Positions 42,012 to 51,988 of a stretch of 64,000 nucleotides of DNA are shown piece by piece. Under the pieces are notes generated by a model. It ran no database searches, was not told where the DNA came from, and saw only the letters and a list, made by a program, of their open reading frames with translations. Numbering within the stretch: the first letter of the stretch is position 1; each line of letters opens with the position of its first letter. The stretch covers positions 1,054,001 through 1,118,000 of the forward strand of contig NZ_JABAIV010000001.1 in NCBI RefSeq assembly GCF_013003915.1. The letters run 5' to 3'. The translations under genes and the position numbers were made by a program. This DNA is from Telluria aromaticivorans (lineage in GTDB: Bacteria > Pseudomonadota > Gammaproteobacteria > Burkholderiales > Burkholderiaceae_D).

Positions 42012-45000
42012 TCTTCACTCCAGGGTTGGTACCCGATGCAGGACCGGCCTGCTGTTCCGTCTTGTCCGACGACGCATCGTCGCCCTTGGCGCCATCGCCG
42101 CTGCTTGCCGGCGTGGTGGCCGCCGTCGTGCCCGGCGTGGCCGGCGTACGCGTATTGATCAGGTTGACCGTGGCCTGCTGGGCCTGGGCCACCGGCGCCT
42201 GCGGCTCGCCCCCTGTAGACGGGGCAACCACCTGGCAGGCCGGGGACGTTGGATTCGCCACGCAGGACGACACGCTAGGCAGCACCACCGCGCAGCCCTG
42301 CAGCGTCGGCGAGGCCACGCACTGGGCCAGGGTCGGCAGGATCACCGAGCAGCCCTGCAGCGACGGGCTACCGACGCATTGGGACAGCGTCGGCAGCGTC
42401 GCCGCGCAACCGGCCAGCGACGGGTTGCCGATGCATTGCGACAGCGTCGGCAATACCACCGAACAGCCCTGCAGCGACGAATTGCCGACGCATTGCGCCA
42501 GCGAAGGCAAGGTCACCGCGCAGCCAGGCAGCGAAGGGTTGCCGGTGCACTGCGCCAGCGTCGGCAGCACCACCGAGCAGCCCGGGGTCGTGCGGTTGAC
42601 GATGCACTGCGACACGGTCGGCAGCACGCCGCTGCACGCCGCATCGCCAGGGTTGACCAGGCAGGCATTGAGGGTCAGCTGCAGCACCTGGGCGCAACCT
42701 GGCAGGCCTGGGGTGGCCTTGCACACCGCCAGCGACGGCAGCACGGCGAGGCAGCCGCTGGCCGACGGGTTGGCCAGGCAGGCCTCGAACTGGGCGCGTG
42801 CCAGGACTGGGGCGCAGCCCGGTTTCCCCGGGGTGGCCACGCACACTTCATACGTCGGCAACACCGCGGCGCAGCCCGGGCCCGATGGCTCGGCGATACA
42901 GGCCATCAGCGCCGCGCGTTCCAGCACGGTGGCGCAGCCATTGGTCGACGGGTTGACGCGGCAGGCGGCAGGCGTCGGCAGCACCTGGCCGCAGTTCGGG
43001 CCGTCCGGATTGACGATGCAGGCCTGGGTGGCCGCGGCCAGCACCGGTGCGCAGCCGCTTGCCGCCGGGTTGGCGATACAGGCTGCCAGCGTCGGCGCCG
43101 GCGCCGGCACTGGCGTGCCCGGTTCCGCGGGCGCGTTAGGGGACGTCACCGTCAGCTTGTCCGGGCTGGACACGACGATGCTGCCCGGTGCGATGGCGGT
43201 GGTGGCGGCCGCGACCTGGACGCTGCCGGTGGCGGAGGCCACCTGCGCACCCGGCCCCACCGTCAAGGCGCCGCTGCTGCCGGCGTCGAGGCGGATGTTG
43301 CCGCTGTCGGAGCGCACCTTGCCCTGGATCGTGAGCGGCCCCTGGGTCAGCAGGCTGATGCTGCCGCTGCCGGCTTTCACGCCCTGCCCTTCGACGCCGC
43401 TGTCGGCCACGGTCAGGCCGGCGGGGCTGTCGACCGTGATGCTGCCGGTGTTGTTGGGCCCTGCCTGCACCAGGTCGCGCACGGTCACGGCGCGGCTGCT
43501 GAGGATATTAATCGGGGTATTCCCGGTGGCGGTATTGGTGGCATTGAGCACCTGGGCATTGATGCGCAGTGGCGCGCTGCCGGTGCCGATGCCGCCACCG
43601 GATGCCAGCGACAGGTGGTTGGCGCTCAGGGTGCCGCTGCCGGAGATCGAATCGGCTTCGATGAACATCGCCAGGCCTTGAAGGTTGGCGTTTGCACTGA
43701 AGGCGCCGCCGGCCAGGTCCAGTTCGGATCCCGCCGCGATGCCCGACATGCCGGCTACGGTCCCGACCTGCAGGGCCCCGGTCCAGTTGAAGCGGAAGTT
43801 GCCGGTCGAGGCCGCACCCGCAAGCGTACCGACCTGGTTGGCGTATTTCATGTCCACGTTGGCGGCGTCCACCAGCAGGCTGGCGGCCTTCACGGTCGAA
43901 CCATTGTGCTGGATGACGTTGGAGGTCGAGCGCAGTGTCACCAGGCCGCTGGACTCGAGCACGCCTCCCAGCTTCAGGCCCTCGTCGCCGGCCGCGATCG
44001 CGATTGCGCCGGAGCTCAGCTTGCCGTCGACGACGATGCGTCCGCCCGAGAGTTCTACCTTGCCCGGCGCGGTGATCGAGGCATTCGGGCCGCGCACGTT
44101 GATCGCGCCGCCGCCGAGGTTCGGGTGCAGGGTGCCGCCGAATTGGCTGGTGCCGCCGGTCAGGACCACCGGCGCGCTGACGTTGACGATGCCGGCCGAA
44201 TCGATCTGCAGGTGGCCCGGCATGGTCAGCGCACTGTCGATGTCGACCGCGCCCACGTGCCCGCTGTTGCCGAGGTTGATGCCAAAGGCGCTGAAGGCGC
44301 CCAGGCGGGCCGGGTCCAGCGTCAGGCTGCTGCCGCTCTCGGCGCCCGCAATCTTGATGCCGGTGGTGTTGATGAAAGTATTGAACGAGATGATCGGCAG
44401 CGTACCGCCGACACCGCCGATATTCCCGAGCAGCGTCATGCGCTCGGCCTTCAGGTCGATGAAGCGCGGGCTGGCGAGCGCGCCGCCTGCACCCAGGGTG
44501 AAGCGGTTGCCGGCGCGGAAATCGAGGTCGCCCTCGCTCGAGCTGACCAGGGCATTCACGGCAAGGTTGTTGCCCGCTTCGGCGCGCACGCTCTTGAGCG
44601 CTGCGAGGTTGTCGCTGATGGTGAGGTCGTTCTGCGCCTGCAGGACGATGTTGGCATTGGTCGCCAGCAGCGTCGCCGGCGACACCACGGTGTCGCCGCT
44701 GCCGGGCGGCTTGCCGAAGACGTCGACCGCCGCGGCCGGGGCGGTACCGTCGGCGCGCACGATGATATTCCACGGGTCGAGCAGCCAGGTGCCGGTGCGG
44801 CCCTGCGCTGCGCCGGCGTCCACGCGGATGCCGGCGGTGTCCAGGTCGTGGCCCGAGGTTTCGACCAGGCCGCCATTTCCTTTACCGGCGCCGCGCGCCG
44901 AGATGCTGCCATGGGCGCTGGTGGCGCCGTCCGACCACAGCACGATCTTGCCGCCGTCGCCGGAACCCAGCGCATCGGCGCGGATGCCGGCATCCTTGCC

Positions 45001-45996
45001 GAACCAGGTTTGCTGCGCATTCGGAACCAGAGCGTTCTTGCCTTGATAATCGCCGCCGACCAGCACGGTGCCGCCACCGAGCTGGCCGCTGGCGTCCACC
45101 ATGGCGTTGCCGGCCAGGCCGACGCGCGCGCCCAGCAGCTGGACTTCGCCGCCCTTGCCCGCGCCAGTGGCGCTGGTGACGCTGCCTGCATCCAGTACCG
45201 TGTCGCGGCTGGCTTTCAGGACGATCCTGCCGTCCTGGCCGATCACCGCGCTGTTGGCGTTGACCACGCCGCGCTGGCTGACCAGGGCGCCGTAGATGCC
45301 GATGCGGCCGCCCTGCGCCACGACCTGCCCGAGGTTGATCGCGCCGTCGTTCGGCGCCGACACCACCACCTGCAGGTCGGGATTGCTGGAGTCAACTAGT
45401 TGCACGCTGCGGCCCGCCGCCAGCACCACTTCGCCATTCGGCGCGGTGATGATGCCGGTGTTCTCGACGTTCGGCGCCACCAGGAAGACCTTGCCGCCAC
45501 TCGGCGTCGTGATCGCGCCTTCGTTGCGCACCGTGCCGGCCTTCGGTCCTGCCGTAAAATTCATTTTCCCGGCCAGGAAGTCGGCATCGCTCAGGTTCAG
45601 CGTGGACGCCACCAGGCCGCCCACGTCGACGCGCGCGCCTTGAGCGAACACCACGCCGTTCGGGTTGATCAGGAAGACCTTGCCGTTCGACTGCAGTGCG
45701 CCGAGGATGCGGCTCGGGTCCTGGCCCAGGATGCGGTTCAGCACCGCGCTGTCGCCGCTTTGCTGGATGAAGCGCGTGACCTCGCCCGCATTCACCGAGA
45801 AGCTTTGCCAGTTGATGATGGTGCCTGGCGTATTCGTGATCGAATACACCTTGCCCTGCTGGGAGAAGCTGGCCTGCCCCGCGACCACCTGCGGCAGTGC
45901 CGGCGCGGCCTGCGCTGCCTGGGTGGCGGCGAAGCAGCTGGCAACGCATAGCGCCGCCCGACTCAGCCTGATCAAACCATGTCTCATCTTGCTCAT
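41977..45996 (-). CDS. Two-partner secretion exoprotein (TpsA, filamentous hemagglutinin type)
   Basis: 1339 residues. A signal peptide (SCFAATQAAQA) precedes the TPS secretion domain: GTIINWQSFSVNAGEVTRF, SAVLNRILGQDPSRI and NGKVFLINPNGVVFAQGA. A beta-helical body follows (about 260-950) containing TGTWLLDPWNIIV. Residues 973-1254 hold about 15 Cys-x8-Cys repeats; the end is Thr/Ala/Asp-rich and closes with MYCN. Such proteins are exported through their TpsB partner and act as adhesins or biofilm factors. The start follows AGGAG just after the TpsB stop. Its very end overlaps the FecR gene. Confidence 0.92.
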   Translation of the reverse strand: MSKMRHGLIRLSRAALCVASCFAATQAAQAAPALPQVVAGQASFSQQGKVYSITNTPGTIINWQSFSVNAGEVTRFIQQSGDSAVLNRILGQDPSRILGALQSNGKVFLINPNGVVFAQGARVDVGGLVASTLNLSDADFLAGKMNFTAGPKAGTVRNEGAITTPSGGKVFLVAPNVENTGIITAPNGEVVLAAGRSVQLVDSSNPDLQVVVSAPNDGAINLGQVVAQGGRIGIYGALVSQRGVVNANSAVIGQDGRIVLKASRDTVLDAGSVTSATGAGKGGEVQLLGARVGLAGNAMVDASGQLGGGTVLVGGDYQGKNALVPNAQQTWFGKDAGIRADALGSGDGGKIVLWSDGATSAHGSISARGAGKGNGGLVETSGHDLDTAGIRVDAGAAQGRTGTWLLDPWNIIVRADGTAPAAAVDVFGKPPGSGDTVVSPATLLATNANIVLQAQNDLTISDNLAALKSVRAEAGNNLAVNALVSSSEGDLDFRAGNRFTLGAGGALASPRFIDLKAERMTLLGNIGGVGGTLPIISFNTFINTTGIKIAGAESGSSLTLDPARLGAFSAFGINLGNSGHVGAVDIDSALTMPGHLQIDSAGIVNVSAPVVLTGGTSQFGGTLHPNLGGGAINVRGPNASITAPGKVELSGGRIVVDGKLSSGAIAIAAGDEGLKLGGVLESSGLVTLRSTSNVIQHNGSTVKAASLLVDAANVDMKYANQVGTLAGAASTGNFRFNWTGALQVGTVAGMSGIAAGSELDLAGGAFSANANLQGLAMFIEADSISGSGTLSANHLSLASGGGIGTGSAPLRINAQVLNATNTATGNTPINILSSRAVTVRDLVQAGPNNTGSITVDSPAGLTVADSGVEGQGVKAGSGSISLLTQGPLTIQGKVRSDSGNIRLDAGSSGALTVGPGAQVASATGSVQVAAATTAIAPGSIVVSSPDKLTVTSPNAPAEPGTPVPAPAPTLAACIANPAASGCAPVLAAATQACIVNPDGPNCGQVLPTPAACRVNPSTNGCATVLERAALMACIAEPSGPGCAAVLPTYEVCVATPGKPGCAPVLARAQFEACLANPSASGCLAVLPSLAVCKATPGLPGCAQVLQLTLNACLVNPGDAACSGVLPTVSQCIVNRTTPGCSVVLPTLAQCTGNPSLPGCAVTLPSLAQCVGNSSLQGCSVVLPTLSQCIGNPSLAGCAATLPTLSQCVGSPSLQGCSVILPTLAQCVASPTLQGCAVVLPSVSSCVANPTSPACQVVAPSTGGEPQAPVAQAQQATVNLINTRTPATPGTTAATTPASSGDGAKGDDASSDKTEQQAGPASGTNPGVKNEKPAAKMYCN
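42235..43080 (-). repeat. Cysteine repeat array inside TpsA
   Basis: About 15 units of Cys-x8-Cys, period 19 or 21 residues (57-63 bases), consensus C(I/V)xNPSxxGC(S/A)VVLPTLxQ. The last seven units are most alike, which suggests recent tandem duplication, and give 30 cysteines that could pair within units. Confidence 0.9.
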
Positions 45997-46004
45997 TTCT
46001 TCTC

Positions 46005-47627
46005 CTAGTAGGCCAGGCCAACGCGCACGTGCAGCTTGTCCTTGCCGGCGCCGTTCAAGGCGCCCTCTTTCACTACCTTGCCGTAATCGACCTGCACGCT
46101 GGCCGAGTTGCCCATTGCGAAGCGCAGGCCGATGCCCGCGCCGGCGATGGTCGTGCTGCGCAGTTCGCCCGGCAGCGCGTGATTGCGCCGGCCGTGGGCA
46201 GTGTCGTAGAACGCCAGCAGGCGGCATTGCCAGCCGCCGCGGCTGCACAGGTTCGGCGTGTACAGTTCCAGGTTCAGGCCCAGGCCCGAGTCGGTCGACA
46301 GTTCGCGCTCGTCGAAGCCGCGCACGCTGGTCGAGCCGCCGGCGCCGAACTGCTCGCCCGGCACCAGCGCATCGGGCGTGTACTGGCCATTGGCCAGCAC
46401 GCGGGTCTGCCAGTCGCCGGTCCCGAGTGCGCGGCTCCAGGCGCCGGCAAAGCGCAGCGCGGTATAGCCATCTTTCGCGCCGGCGCGCACGGCCGTGAAT
46501 GCGGCCTGGTCCCCGCGCGAGCCGCCCGAGACGTTGCGCAGCAGGGTCGCCGTAAAGTTCGCTTCGCCGTTCTCCAGCGCCATCCGGCCCTGGTAGCCGA
46601 TGCTGATCGGGCGCACGGTGACGTCGCTGCCGAAGTCCTGGTTGAAGAAGACCACACTGTTTTTATAGGCCTTCACTTCGAGGCCATAGACGATGCGGCC
46701 TTCGAGTTCGCGGCCGGCAAGCAGACGCTTGGCAAGCACCTTGTTGTAGCGGGCGCCATACACCGCGCCGCGGCCGCTGACGGCCAGGTCGAACAGGCCG
46801 GCGGTCACAAGGCCGGAGTCGACATCCGAATAGCTGGCGTACAGGTCGACCGAAGCGCCCTGCGCATACAGCGGCACGTGGTAGCCGACGCCCCAGACGG
46901 CGACCTGCGAAGGCTCTTCCACCGTGGTGGTGTACTGCAGGCTGGCGACATGGTCGCGGCCCCCTAGGTTCGCATGCTGCAGCACCAGGCCGGCGTGGGT
47001 CTTGCCGGTTTCTTTCGTGCCGGTGTTGTCGAAGTTGGCCATGACGGTCCAGGGACGCTCGTCAAGCACGTCGACCCGCGCATCCACGGTGTCGTCCTGC
47101 TGCCCGCTCTCGAGGCTCAGCTTGATTTTCTTGGCAGGGTTTTCGTTGGCCAGCTTCAGGTCGGCCGACACTTGCGTCAGGTTGGGGGTGGCGCCTTCGC
47201 GCAGGCCGGGCAGGCTGCGGCGGATGTTATCGACGCTGGCGTGGCGGTTGCCGGCCACCGTCACGCGGCCGATCGTGGTCTGCAGCACCGTCAAGTGCAC
47301 CACGCCGCCATTCAATTCCTGCTCGGGCAGCTGCACCGTCACGACCTTGTAGCCGCGCTCGTGGTACAGGGCTTCGAGCGCTTCCAGCGCGCGCTGGACG
47401 TCGCCGAAATCGCGCCCTGCACCGGTGAAGGGAGTCACCGCGCGCTCGACCTCCGCGGCCGGCAGCAGCGTATTCCCCGCCACCTCGAAGCGGCTGATCC
47501 CGAAACGGACGATGTCGTCCGGCGCCGTTGTTGCCGAGTCTGATGGCGCCAGGTCCTGGGCCCAGGCCGCGTTCACCGCCATGGCAAGCACGGAACCTGC
47601 GAACAGGCGTGCGAAGCGTTGATTCAT
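46005..47627 (-). CDS. Two-partner secretion pore (TpsB, ShlB/FhaC/HecB family)
   Basis: 540 residues. A signal peptide (MNQRFARLFAGSVLAMAVNAAWA in outline), then POTRA domains beginning FGISRFEVAGNTLLPAAEVERAV, the VRGFDERELSTDSGLGL conserved motif of the pore (the VRG(Y/F) lid signature), and a terminal beta-strand ending GLAY. It sits in the outer membrane and exports the TpsA protein encoded just after it; the TpsB stop overlaps the TpsA ribosome site. The ATG at 47627 begins a good signal peptide; the ribosome site is weak. Confidence 0.93.
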   Translation of the reverse strand: MNQRFARLFAGSVLAMAVNAAWAQDLAPSDSATTAPDDIVRFGISRFEVAGNTLLPAAEVERAVTPFTGAGRDFGDVQRALEALEALYHERGYKVVTVQLPEQELNGGVVHLTVLQTTIGRVTVAGNRHASVDNIRRSLPGLREGATPNLTQVSADLKLANENPAKKIKLSLESGQQDDTVDARVDVLDERPWTVMANFDNTGTKETGKTHAGLVLQHANLGGRDHVASLQYTTTVEEPSQVAVWGVGYHVPLYAQGASVDLYASYSDVDSGLVTAGLFDLAVSGRGAVYGARYNKVLAKRLLAGRELEGRIVYGLEVKAYKNSVVFFNQDFGSDVTVRPISIGYQGRMALENGEANFTATLLRNVSGGSRGDQAAFTAVRAGAKDGYTALRFAGAWSRALGTGDWQTRVLANGQYTPDALVPGEQFGAGGSTSVRGFDERELSTDSGLGLNLELYTPNLCSRGGWQCRLLAFYDTAHGRRNHALPGELRSTTIAGAGIGLRFAMGNSASVQVDYGKVVKEGALNGAGKDKLHVRVGLAY

Positions 47628-47851
47628 TAGATTTGCTTTACAGATGGTTGTTTTTATAAGGTTTTCTTCTGATCGAACGACAAGCGGCCCCAAGGGCCAC
47701 AGCCCTGCAGTGTTGAAGTCTACCGAGGTTTATGTTGCAATGGAGAAAAATTGCAACAAAGGAAGCAACTTCCGCCATGCGAAAGGAAAAAGCGCAAAGC
47801 CGGCGTTGTAGTGACAACACACCGGGCGCGATCAGCGCGCTCGCCTGATAT

Positions 47852-50119
47852 TTACTTGCTATCGAAATTGGTCACGCCATCCCAGTCGGCGCCCGGAGGA
47901 TGGGCCCGCAACCGGGCGATGCGTTCGAGGTAGAGCGGGTACAAGGGGCGCTCCGGGTGGCGCGCCGCCAGGCTGTCGATGGCCGCCTGCGCCGCATCCC
48001 ACTGCCGCGCGCGCACCAGCGCCAGCGCCGCATCCCATTCGGCCAGCTCCTCCAAAGTCCCGGGCGCCAGCGCGTCCGATTTGCCGAGCGGCTCGTAGAT
48101 CGCAACCGGTTCGGTCTTGCCTTTCACCCGCACCAGGTCGAGCTCGCGGTAAACGAATTCCGGCGCGGCCAGGCGCGTCACGGCGCCCACCGCGATGCCG
48201 ACGCCATACACCTTGGTGATGCCTTCCAGGCGCGCGCCCAGGTTCACCGCGTCGCCCATCACCGTGTAGGCACGGCGGATCTTCGAGCCCATGTCGCCGA
48301 CGTGCATCAGGCCACTGTTCACGCCGATGCCGATCTTCAGCGCCGGCCAGCCGCGCGCCAAAAATTCCGCGTTCAGGCGCGCCGCGCTGGCCTGCATCAG
48401 CAGCGAGGTCCCCACCGCGCGGCTGGCGTGGTCAGTGAAGGCCACCGGCGCGCCCCAGAAGGCCATGACGGCGTCGCCGATGTATTTGTCGAGCGTGCCC
48501 TGGTGGGCGGAGCGGATGTCCTCGGACATCGCGGTGAGATACAGGTTGATGTATTCGCGCAGCGCCTTCGGGCTCAGGCCTTCGGAGATGGTGGTGAAGC
48601 CGCGCACGTCGGCGAACATGACGCTCAGCTCGCGGCTCTCGCCCTCCATGTTGTAGGCTTCCGGGTCTTCGGCCATTCTCTTCACCAGTTCGGGCGCCAC
48701 GTATTCGCCGAAGCGCGAGACCAGCGCCCTGCCCTTGCGGAATTCGAAGAAATACCCCCATGCGACGTTCAGCACGAACAGCGCGCCGACCAGCAGCAGG
48801 CAGGTGAAGACGTTGAGGATGGCGTCCTGCTGGCTGTACATGTAATAGTTGAAGGCGCCGCAGGCGACAAAGGCCGCTGCCGCGAGCAGCACCGACCAGG
48901 CCGGCGCCAGCGCCGCCAGCGCAAAGCTCAGCACCACCCCCACCACCAGCAGCTGGATGGCCTCGATCGCCTGGGCCGACCAGTGGCGCGTCTTGAAGCG
49001 CCCGTCGAGCATCGACTTGATCATGTTGGCGTGGATCTCGACGCCGGGGTATTCCGCACTCACCGGCGTGGCCCGCAAGTCTTGCAGGCCGGGCGCCGTG
49101 GTGCCGACCAGGACGATCGCGCCCTCCAATACCTCTTTTGCCACCCTGCCCGCCAGCACGTCGGCCGCCGACACGTAGCGGAAGGCGCCGCCATCGGGGC
49201 CGCCGCGGCCGCGGAACTGCACCGTCGAAATCATCGCCTCGCCCACCGGGAACACCACCCGGCCGGCCTTCTTCGTGAACATCTGGAGGGTGTCGAAGGC
49301 CGAGGCCTGGCGCTCGTTCTCGGACAGGGTGTCGACGGTCCCGCTCAGCACCGGCTTGATCGACCCGGTGTCGAGGAAGGCGGCGAGGGTCGCCAGCGAC
49401 AGCGAAGGGTAATAGCCGTCCTTGATGCGGAACAGCACCGGCGACGAGCGCACGATGCCGTCCGCATCGGTCACGGCGGTGAAGATGCCGGCTCCCGCGG
49501 CCGCCTGCTGCAGGCGCGCGATATTCGCTTCATACCCCTTGGCGGTATAGGCATGGCCTTCGCGCCCGTTCAGGAATTCCGCGGTAAACGCGGGTTCCGG
49601 CAGCACGCCCTTGGCCTGGCTGTCCGAGATATTAAAGCCCAGCACCACTGGCCGGCCCTGCAGCGAGCTGGCAAACATGCCGTCGTAGTCGAGCGAGGTT
49701 TTCAGCATGCCAAGCTGGCGCTGCAGCCCGGGTACGTCTTTCAGCTCGCGCCCGGCCAGGCGCGCCAGCACCTCGTAGCCGGAACTGGTGTCCGGCTCGG
49801 GAAAGGAGACGTCGAAGCCCACCGCGCCGACGGCGTAATGCCCGGTGAGCTGGTCCACGAGCTTGGCCAGCACGTTGCGGCTCCAGGGGAAGCGCCCGAC
49901 TTCGTTCAGGCTCTTGCTGTCGATGTCGACGATGACGATGGCCGGGTCCAGCTCGAAGGGCTCGAGCCGCATGCGCAGGTCCGAGATGATGGTGTCCTGG
50001 CGTTCGATCGTGTGGCTGGTCCAGAAGTCGAGCGGATACAGCACCGCGCCGAAGGTCAGCAGCAGGCCGAGCGCCCAGCGCGCGCCATAGCGCGACAGCA
50101 GCTGCCGTAGACGTTTCAT
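47852..50119 (-). CDS. CHASE2-domain adenylate cyclase
   Basis: 755 residues. TM1 at about 14-30, an extracytoplasmic CHASE2 sensor (about 35-350, with PAIVIVDIDSKSLNEVGRFPW and EYPGVEIHANMIKSML), three clustered membrane helices (about 365-440) and a class III cyclase domain. Metal Asp residues lie in FADVRGFTTISEG and KYIGDAVMAFWGAP; the Lys of KYIGD and the Thr of YTVMGDAVNLGARLE specify adenine, and NLGARLE supplies the transition-state Asn and Arg. It should make cAMP from an envelope signal. Start at 50119, 14 bases past the HD-GYP stop. Confidence 0.93.
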   Translation of the reverse strand: MKRLRQLLSRYGARWALGLLLTFGAVLYPLDFWTSHTIERQDTIISDLRMRLEPFELDPAIVIVDIDSKSLNEVGRFPWSRNVLAKLVDQLTGHYAVGAVGFDVSFPEPDTSSGYEVLARLAGRELKDVPGLQRQLGMLKTSLDYDGMFASSLQGRPVVLGFNISDSQAKGVLPEPAFTAEFLNGREGHAYTAKGYEANIARLQQAAAGAGIFTAVTDADGIVRSSPVLFRIKDGYYPSLSLATLAAFLDTGSIKPVLSGTVDTLSENERQASAFDTLQMFTKKAGRVVFPVGEAMISTVQFRGRGGPDGGAFRYVSAADVLAGRVAKEVLEGAIVLVGTTAPGLQDLRATPVSAEYPGVEIHANMIKSMLDGRFKTRHWSAQAIEAIQLLVVGVVLSFALAALAPAWSVLLAAAAFVACGAFNYYMYSQQDAILNVFTCLLLVGALFVLNVAWGYFFEFRKGRALVSRFGEYVAPELVKRMAEDPEAYNMEGESRELSVMFADVRGFTTISEGLSPKALREYINLYLTAMSEDIRSAHQGTLDKYIGDAVMAFWGAPVAFTDHASRAVGTSLLMQASAARLNAEFLARGWPALKIGIGVNSGLMHVGDMGSKIRRAYTVMGDAVNLGARLEGITKVYGVGIAVGAVTRLAAPEFVYRELDLVRVKGKTEPVAIYEPLGKSDALAPGTLEELAEWDAALALVRARQWDAAQAAIDSLAARHPERPLYPLYLERIARLRAHPPGADWDGVTNFDSK

Positions 50120-50133
50120 GGCCGCGCCGCTGC

Positions 50134-51753
50134 TTACGGCCGGTAGCCCGGGATCGCCGACTCGTCCACGGAGTCGATCTGGTGCGCGTCCATGTTCCTG
50201 CGTGCGAACTCGATATAGACCTTGTTGCGCACGAAGATGTCGAACAGGTCGGGGTCGATATGGCCGTTGAGCGCGAACTTGCCGAGGATGTTCAGCGATT
50301 CGGACAGCAGCTTGCCCTTCTTGTACGGGCGGTCGGCGGCGGTCAGCGCTTCGAAGATGTCGGCGATCGCCATGATGCGCGCCTGCACCGACATCTGGTC
50401 GCGGGTCAGGCCGCGCGGATAGCCCTTGCCGTCCATGCGCTCGTGGTGGCCGCCCGCATATTCCGGCACGTTCTTCAGGTGCTTCGGCCAAGGGAGCGAC
50501 TCGAGCATGCGCACCGAGACGTCGATGTGGTTGTTGATGACCTTGCGCTCGGCCTCGGTCAGGGTCCCGAAACGCACCGTCAGGTTCAGGATCTCGTTCT
50601 CGCTCAGGAAGTCCTGCTCGACGCCGCCCGGGCCGGTCCAGCGGATCTGCCCGATGCGGCGCACGCGCGCCTGGTCGGCCTCGGACATGCCTTCGCCGCC
50701 GAGGTTGGCGTGGCGCAGGAATTCGCGGTCGGCGCGGATGCGCGCCTGCTCTTCCTCGCAGCGTGCATCGATGGCGCCATGATCGGCGCCCGCCTGGCAT
50801 TTTTCGCGCAGCGCGCGGATCTCGCAGTCGCGCAGCAGCACCTCGAAGCGCGTATCGACCAGGTGGATGCGGTCAAAAATGGTTTCCAGCTTGGTGGCCT
50901 TGTCGACGATGTGCACCGGCGTGGTGATCTTGCCGCAATCGTGCAGCAGGCCGGCCAGCCACAATTCCTTGCGGTCGGCATCCGTCATGCTGAAGCTTGC
51001 CAGCGGGCCCTCGGTGGTCTGGTGCACCGCCTCGGCCAGCAGCATGGTCAGCTCGGGCACGAACTGGCAGTGGCGGCCGGTGTAGGGAGATTTTTCGTCG
51101 ATGCCGATGTTGATCAGGTTGACCAGCGACTCGAGCAGGGTCTCGAGCTGCTGGATCAGCAGCTGCTTGGTCAGCGCCGATGCCGCCTGTGCCGCCAGCG
51201 CCTCGATGAAGCGCTGGTCGGTCTGGGTGAAGGCGCGGATCGCGCCGGTCGCCGGGTCCTTCGCGTTGATCAGCTGGAGCACACCGACCAGCTCGCCCTC
51301 GTGGTCGGTCATCGGCACCGTCAGGAAGGACTGCGAGTGATAACCGAAGGCCGCATCAAAACTGCGCATGCCCGAGAAATTGAAGGCCTCCGCCCGGTAC
51401 ACGTCGTCGATGTTGACCGACTGGTTGCAGTTGGCCGCATAAGCCGCCACCGAGGCCAGGTTCTTGTTGCCCTCCTCGTCGTACAGCGGCACCGGCGCGA
51501 TGTCGATCGGCTGGCCGCTCGCGCCGCCCTGATGGATACCGAGGGTGTCGTTGATGGAGATATGGAAGCACAGGCTGCGCCGGTCTTCGCTCGGGCGGTA
51601 CAGGGTGCCGCCGTCGGCGTCGGTCATGCCCTTGGCCACGCGCAGGATGCGGTCGAGCAGCGCGGGGGTGCCGTGCGTGTCCCCGAGCGCGACGCTGACT
51701 TCGGTCAACTGGTGCAGGCGTTGCGCAATTTGTAGGGGGTTCAGCTCTTGCAT
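50134..51753 (-). CDS. GAF/HD-GYP c-di-GMP phosphodiesterase
   Basis: 539 residues. The N-terminal GAF domain (about 25-190) is followed by an HD-GYP domain: HDCGK (271-275) and HHERMDGKGYPRGL (436-449), the full HHE...GYP signature, so active hydrolysis of c-di-GMP to GMP is expected. Between them a roughly 115-residue insertion (about 283-398) is larger than in the minimal domain. No membrane segment. It heads a run with the CHASE2 cyclase 14 bases downstream, linking c-di-GMP removal and cAMP synthesis. Confidence 0.94.
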   Translation of the reverse strand: MQELNPLQIAQRLHQLTEVSVALGDTHGTPALLDRILRVAKGMTDADGGTLYRPSEDRRSLCFHISINDTLGIHQGGASGQPIDIAPVPLYDEEGNKNLASVAAYAANCNQSVNIDDVYRAEAFNFSGMRSFDAAFGYHSQSFLTVPMTDHEGELVGVLQLINAKDPATGAIRAFTQTDQRFIEALAAQAASALTKQLLIQQLETLLESLVNLINIGIDEKSPYTGRHCQFVPELTMLLAEAVHQTTEGPLASFSMTDADRKELWLAGLLHDCGKITTPVHIVDKATKLETIFDRIHLVDTRFEVLLRDCEIRALREKCQAGADHGAIDARCEEEQARIRADREFLRHANLGGEGMSEADQARVRRIGQIRWTGPGGVEQDFLSENEILNLTVRFGTLTEAERKVINNHIDVSVRMLESLPWPKHLKNVPEYAGGHHERMDGKGYPRGLTRDQMSVQARIMAIADIFEALTAADRPYKKGKLLSESLNILGKFALNGHIDPDLFDIFVRNKVYIEFARRNMDAHQIDSVDESAIPGYRP

Positions 51754-51988
51754 GATGGTCGCTCGGGATTGCGGGCCGCGGCTGCATGGACTTGCCGCAA
51801 GCGTGCTTTTTTTTGCCGGGTGGTAACTCCGGGAAGTGTAGCTATGTTACGGCTGGCTGTATATCCCCAATGCCGGATCACCTGCACCACATCCGAAAAA
51901 TCGCAATATTTGGACTATTTGCCACACAAACTCGCTATCATGCGCGATGTTCGCAAAAAAATAATGACTTGTCCGGCTGGGAGTAGAG

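Noticed and set aside
41797..45399. 1200-codon plus-strand open frame across TpsA
   Set aside because: Antisense to a clear secretion exoprotein; Arg/Ala/His-rich with no fold signals.
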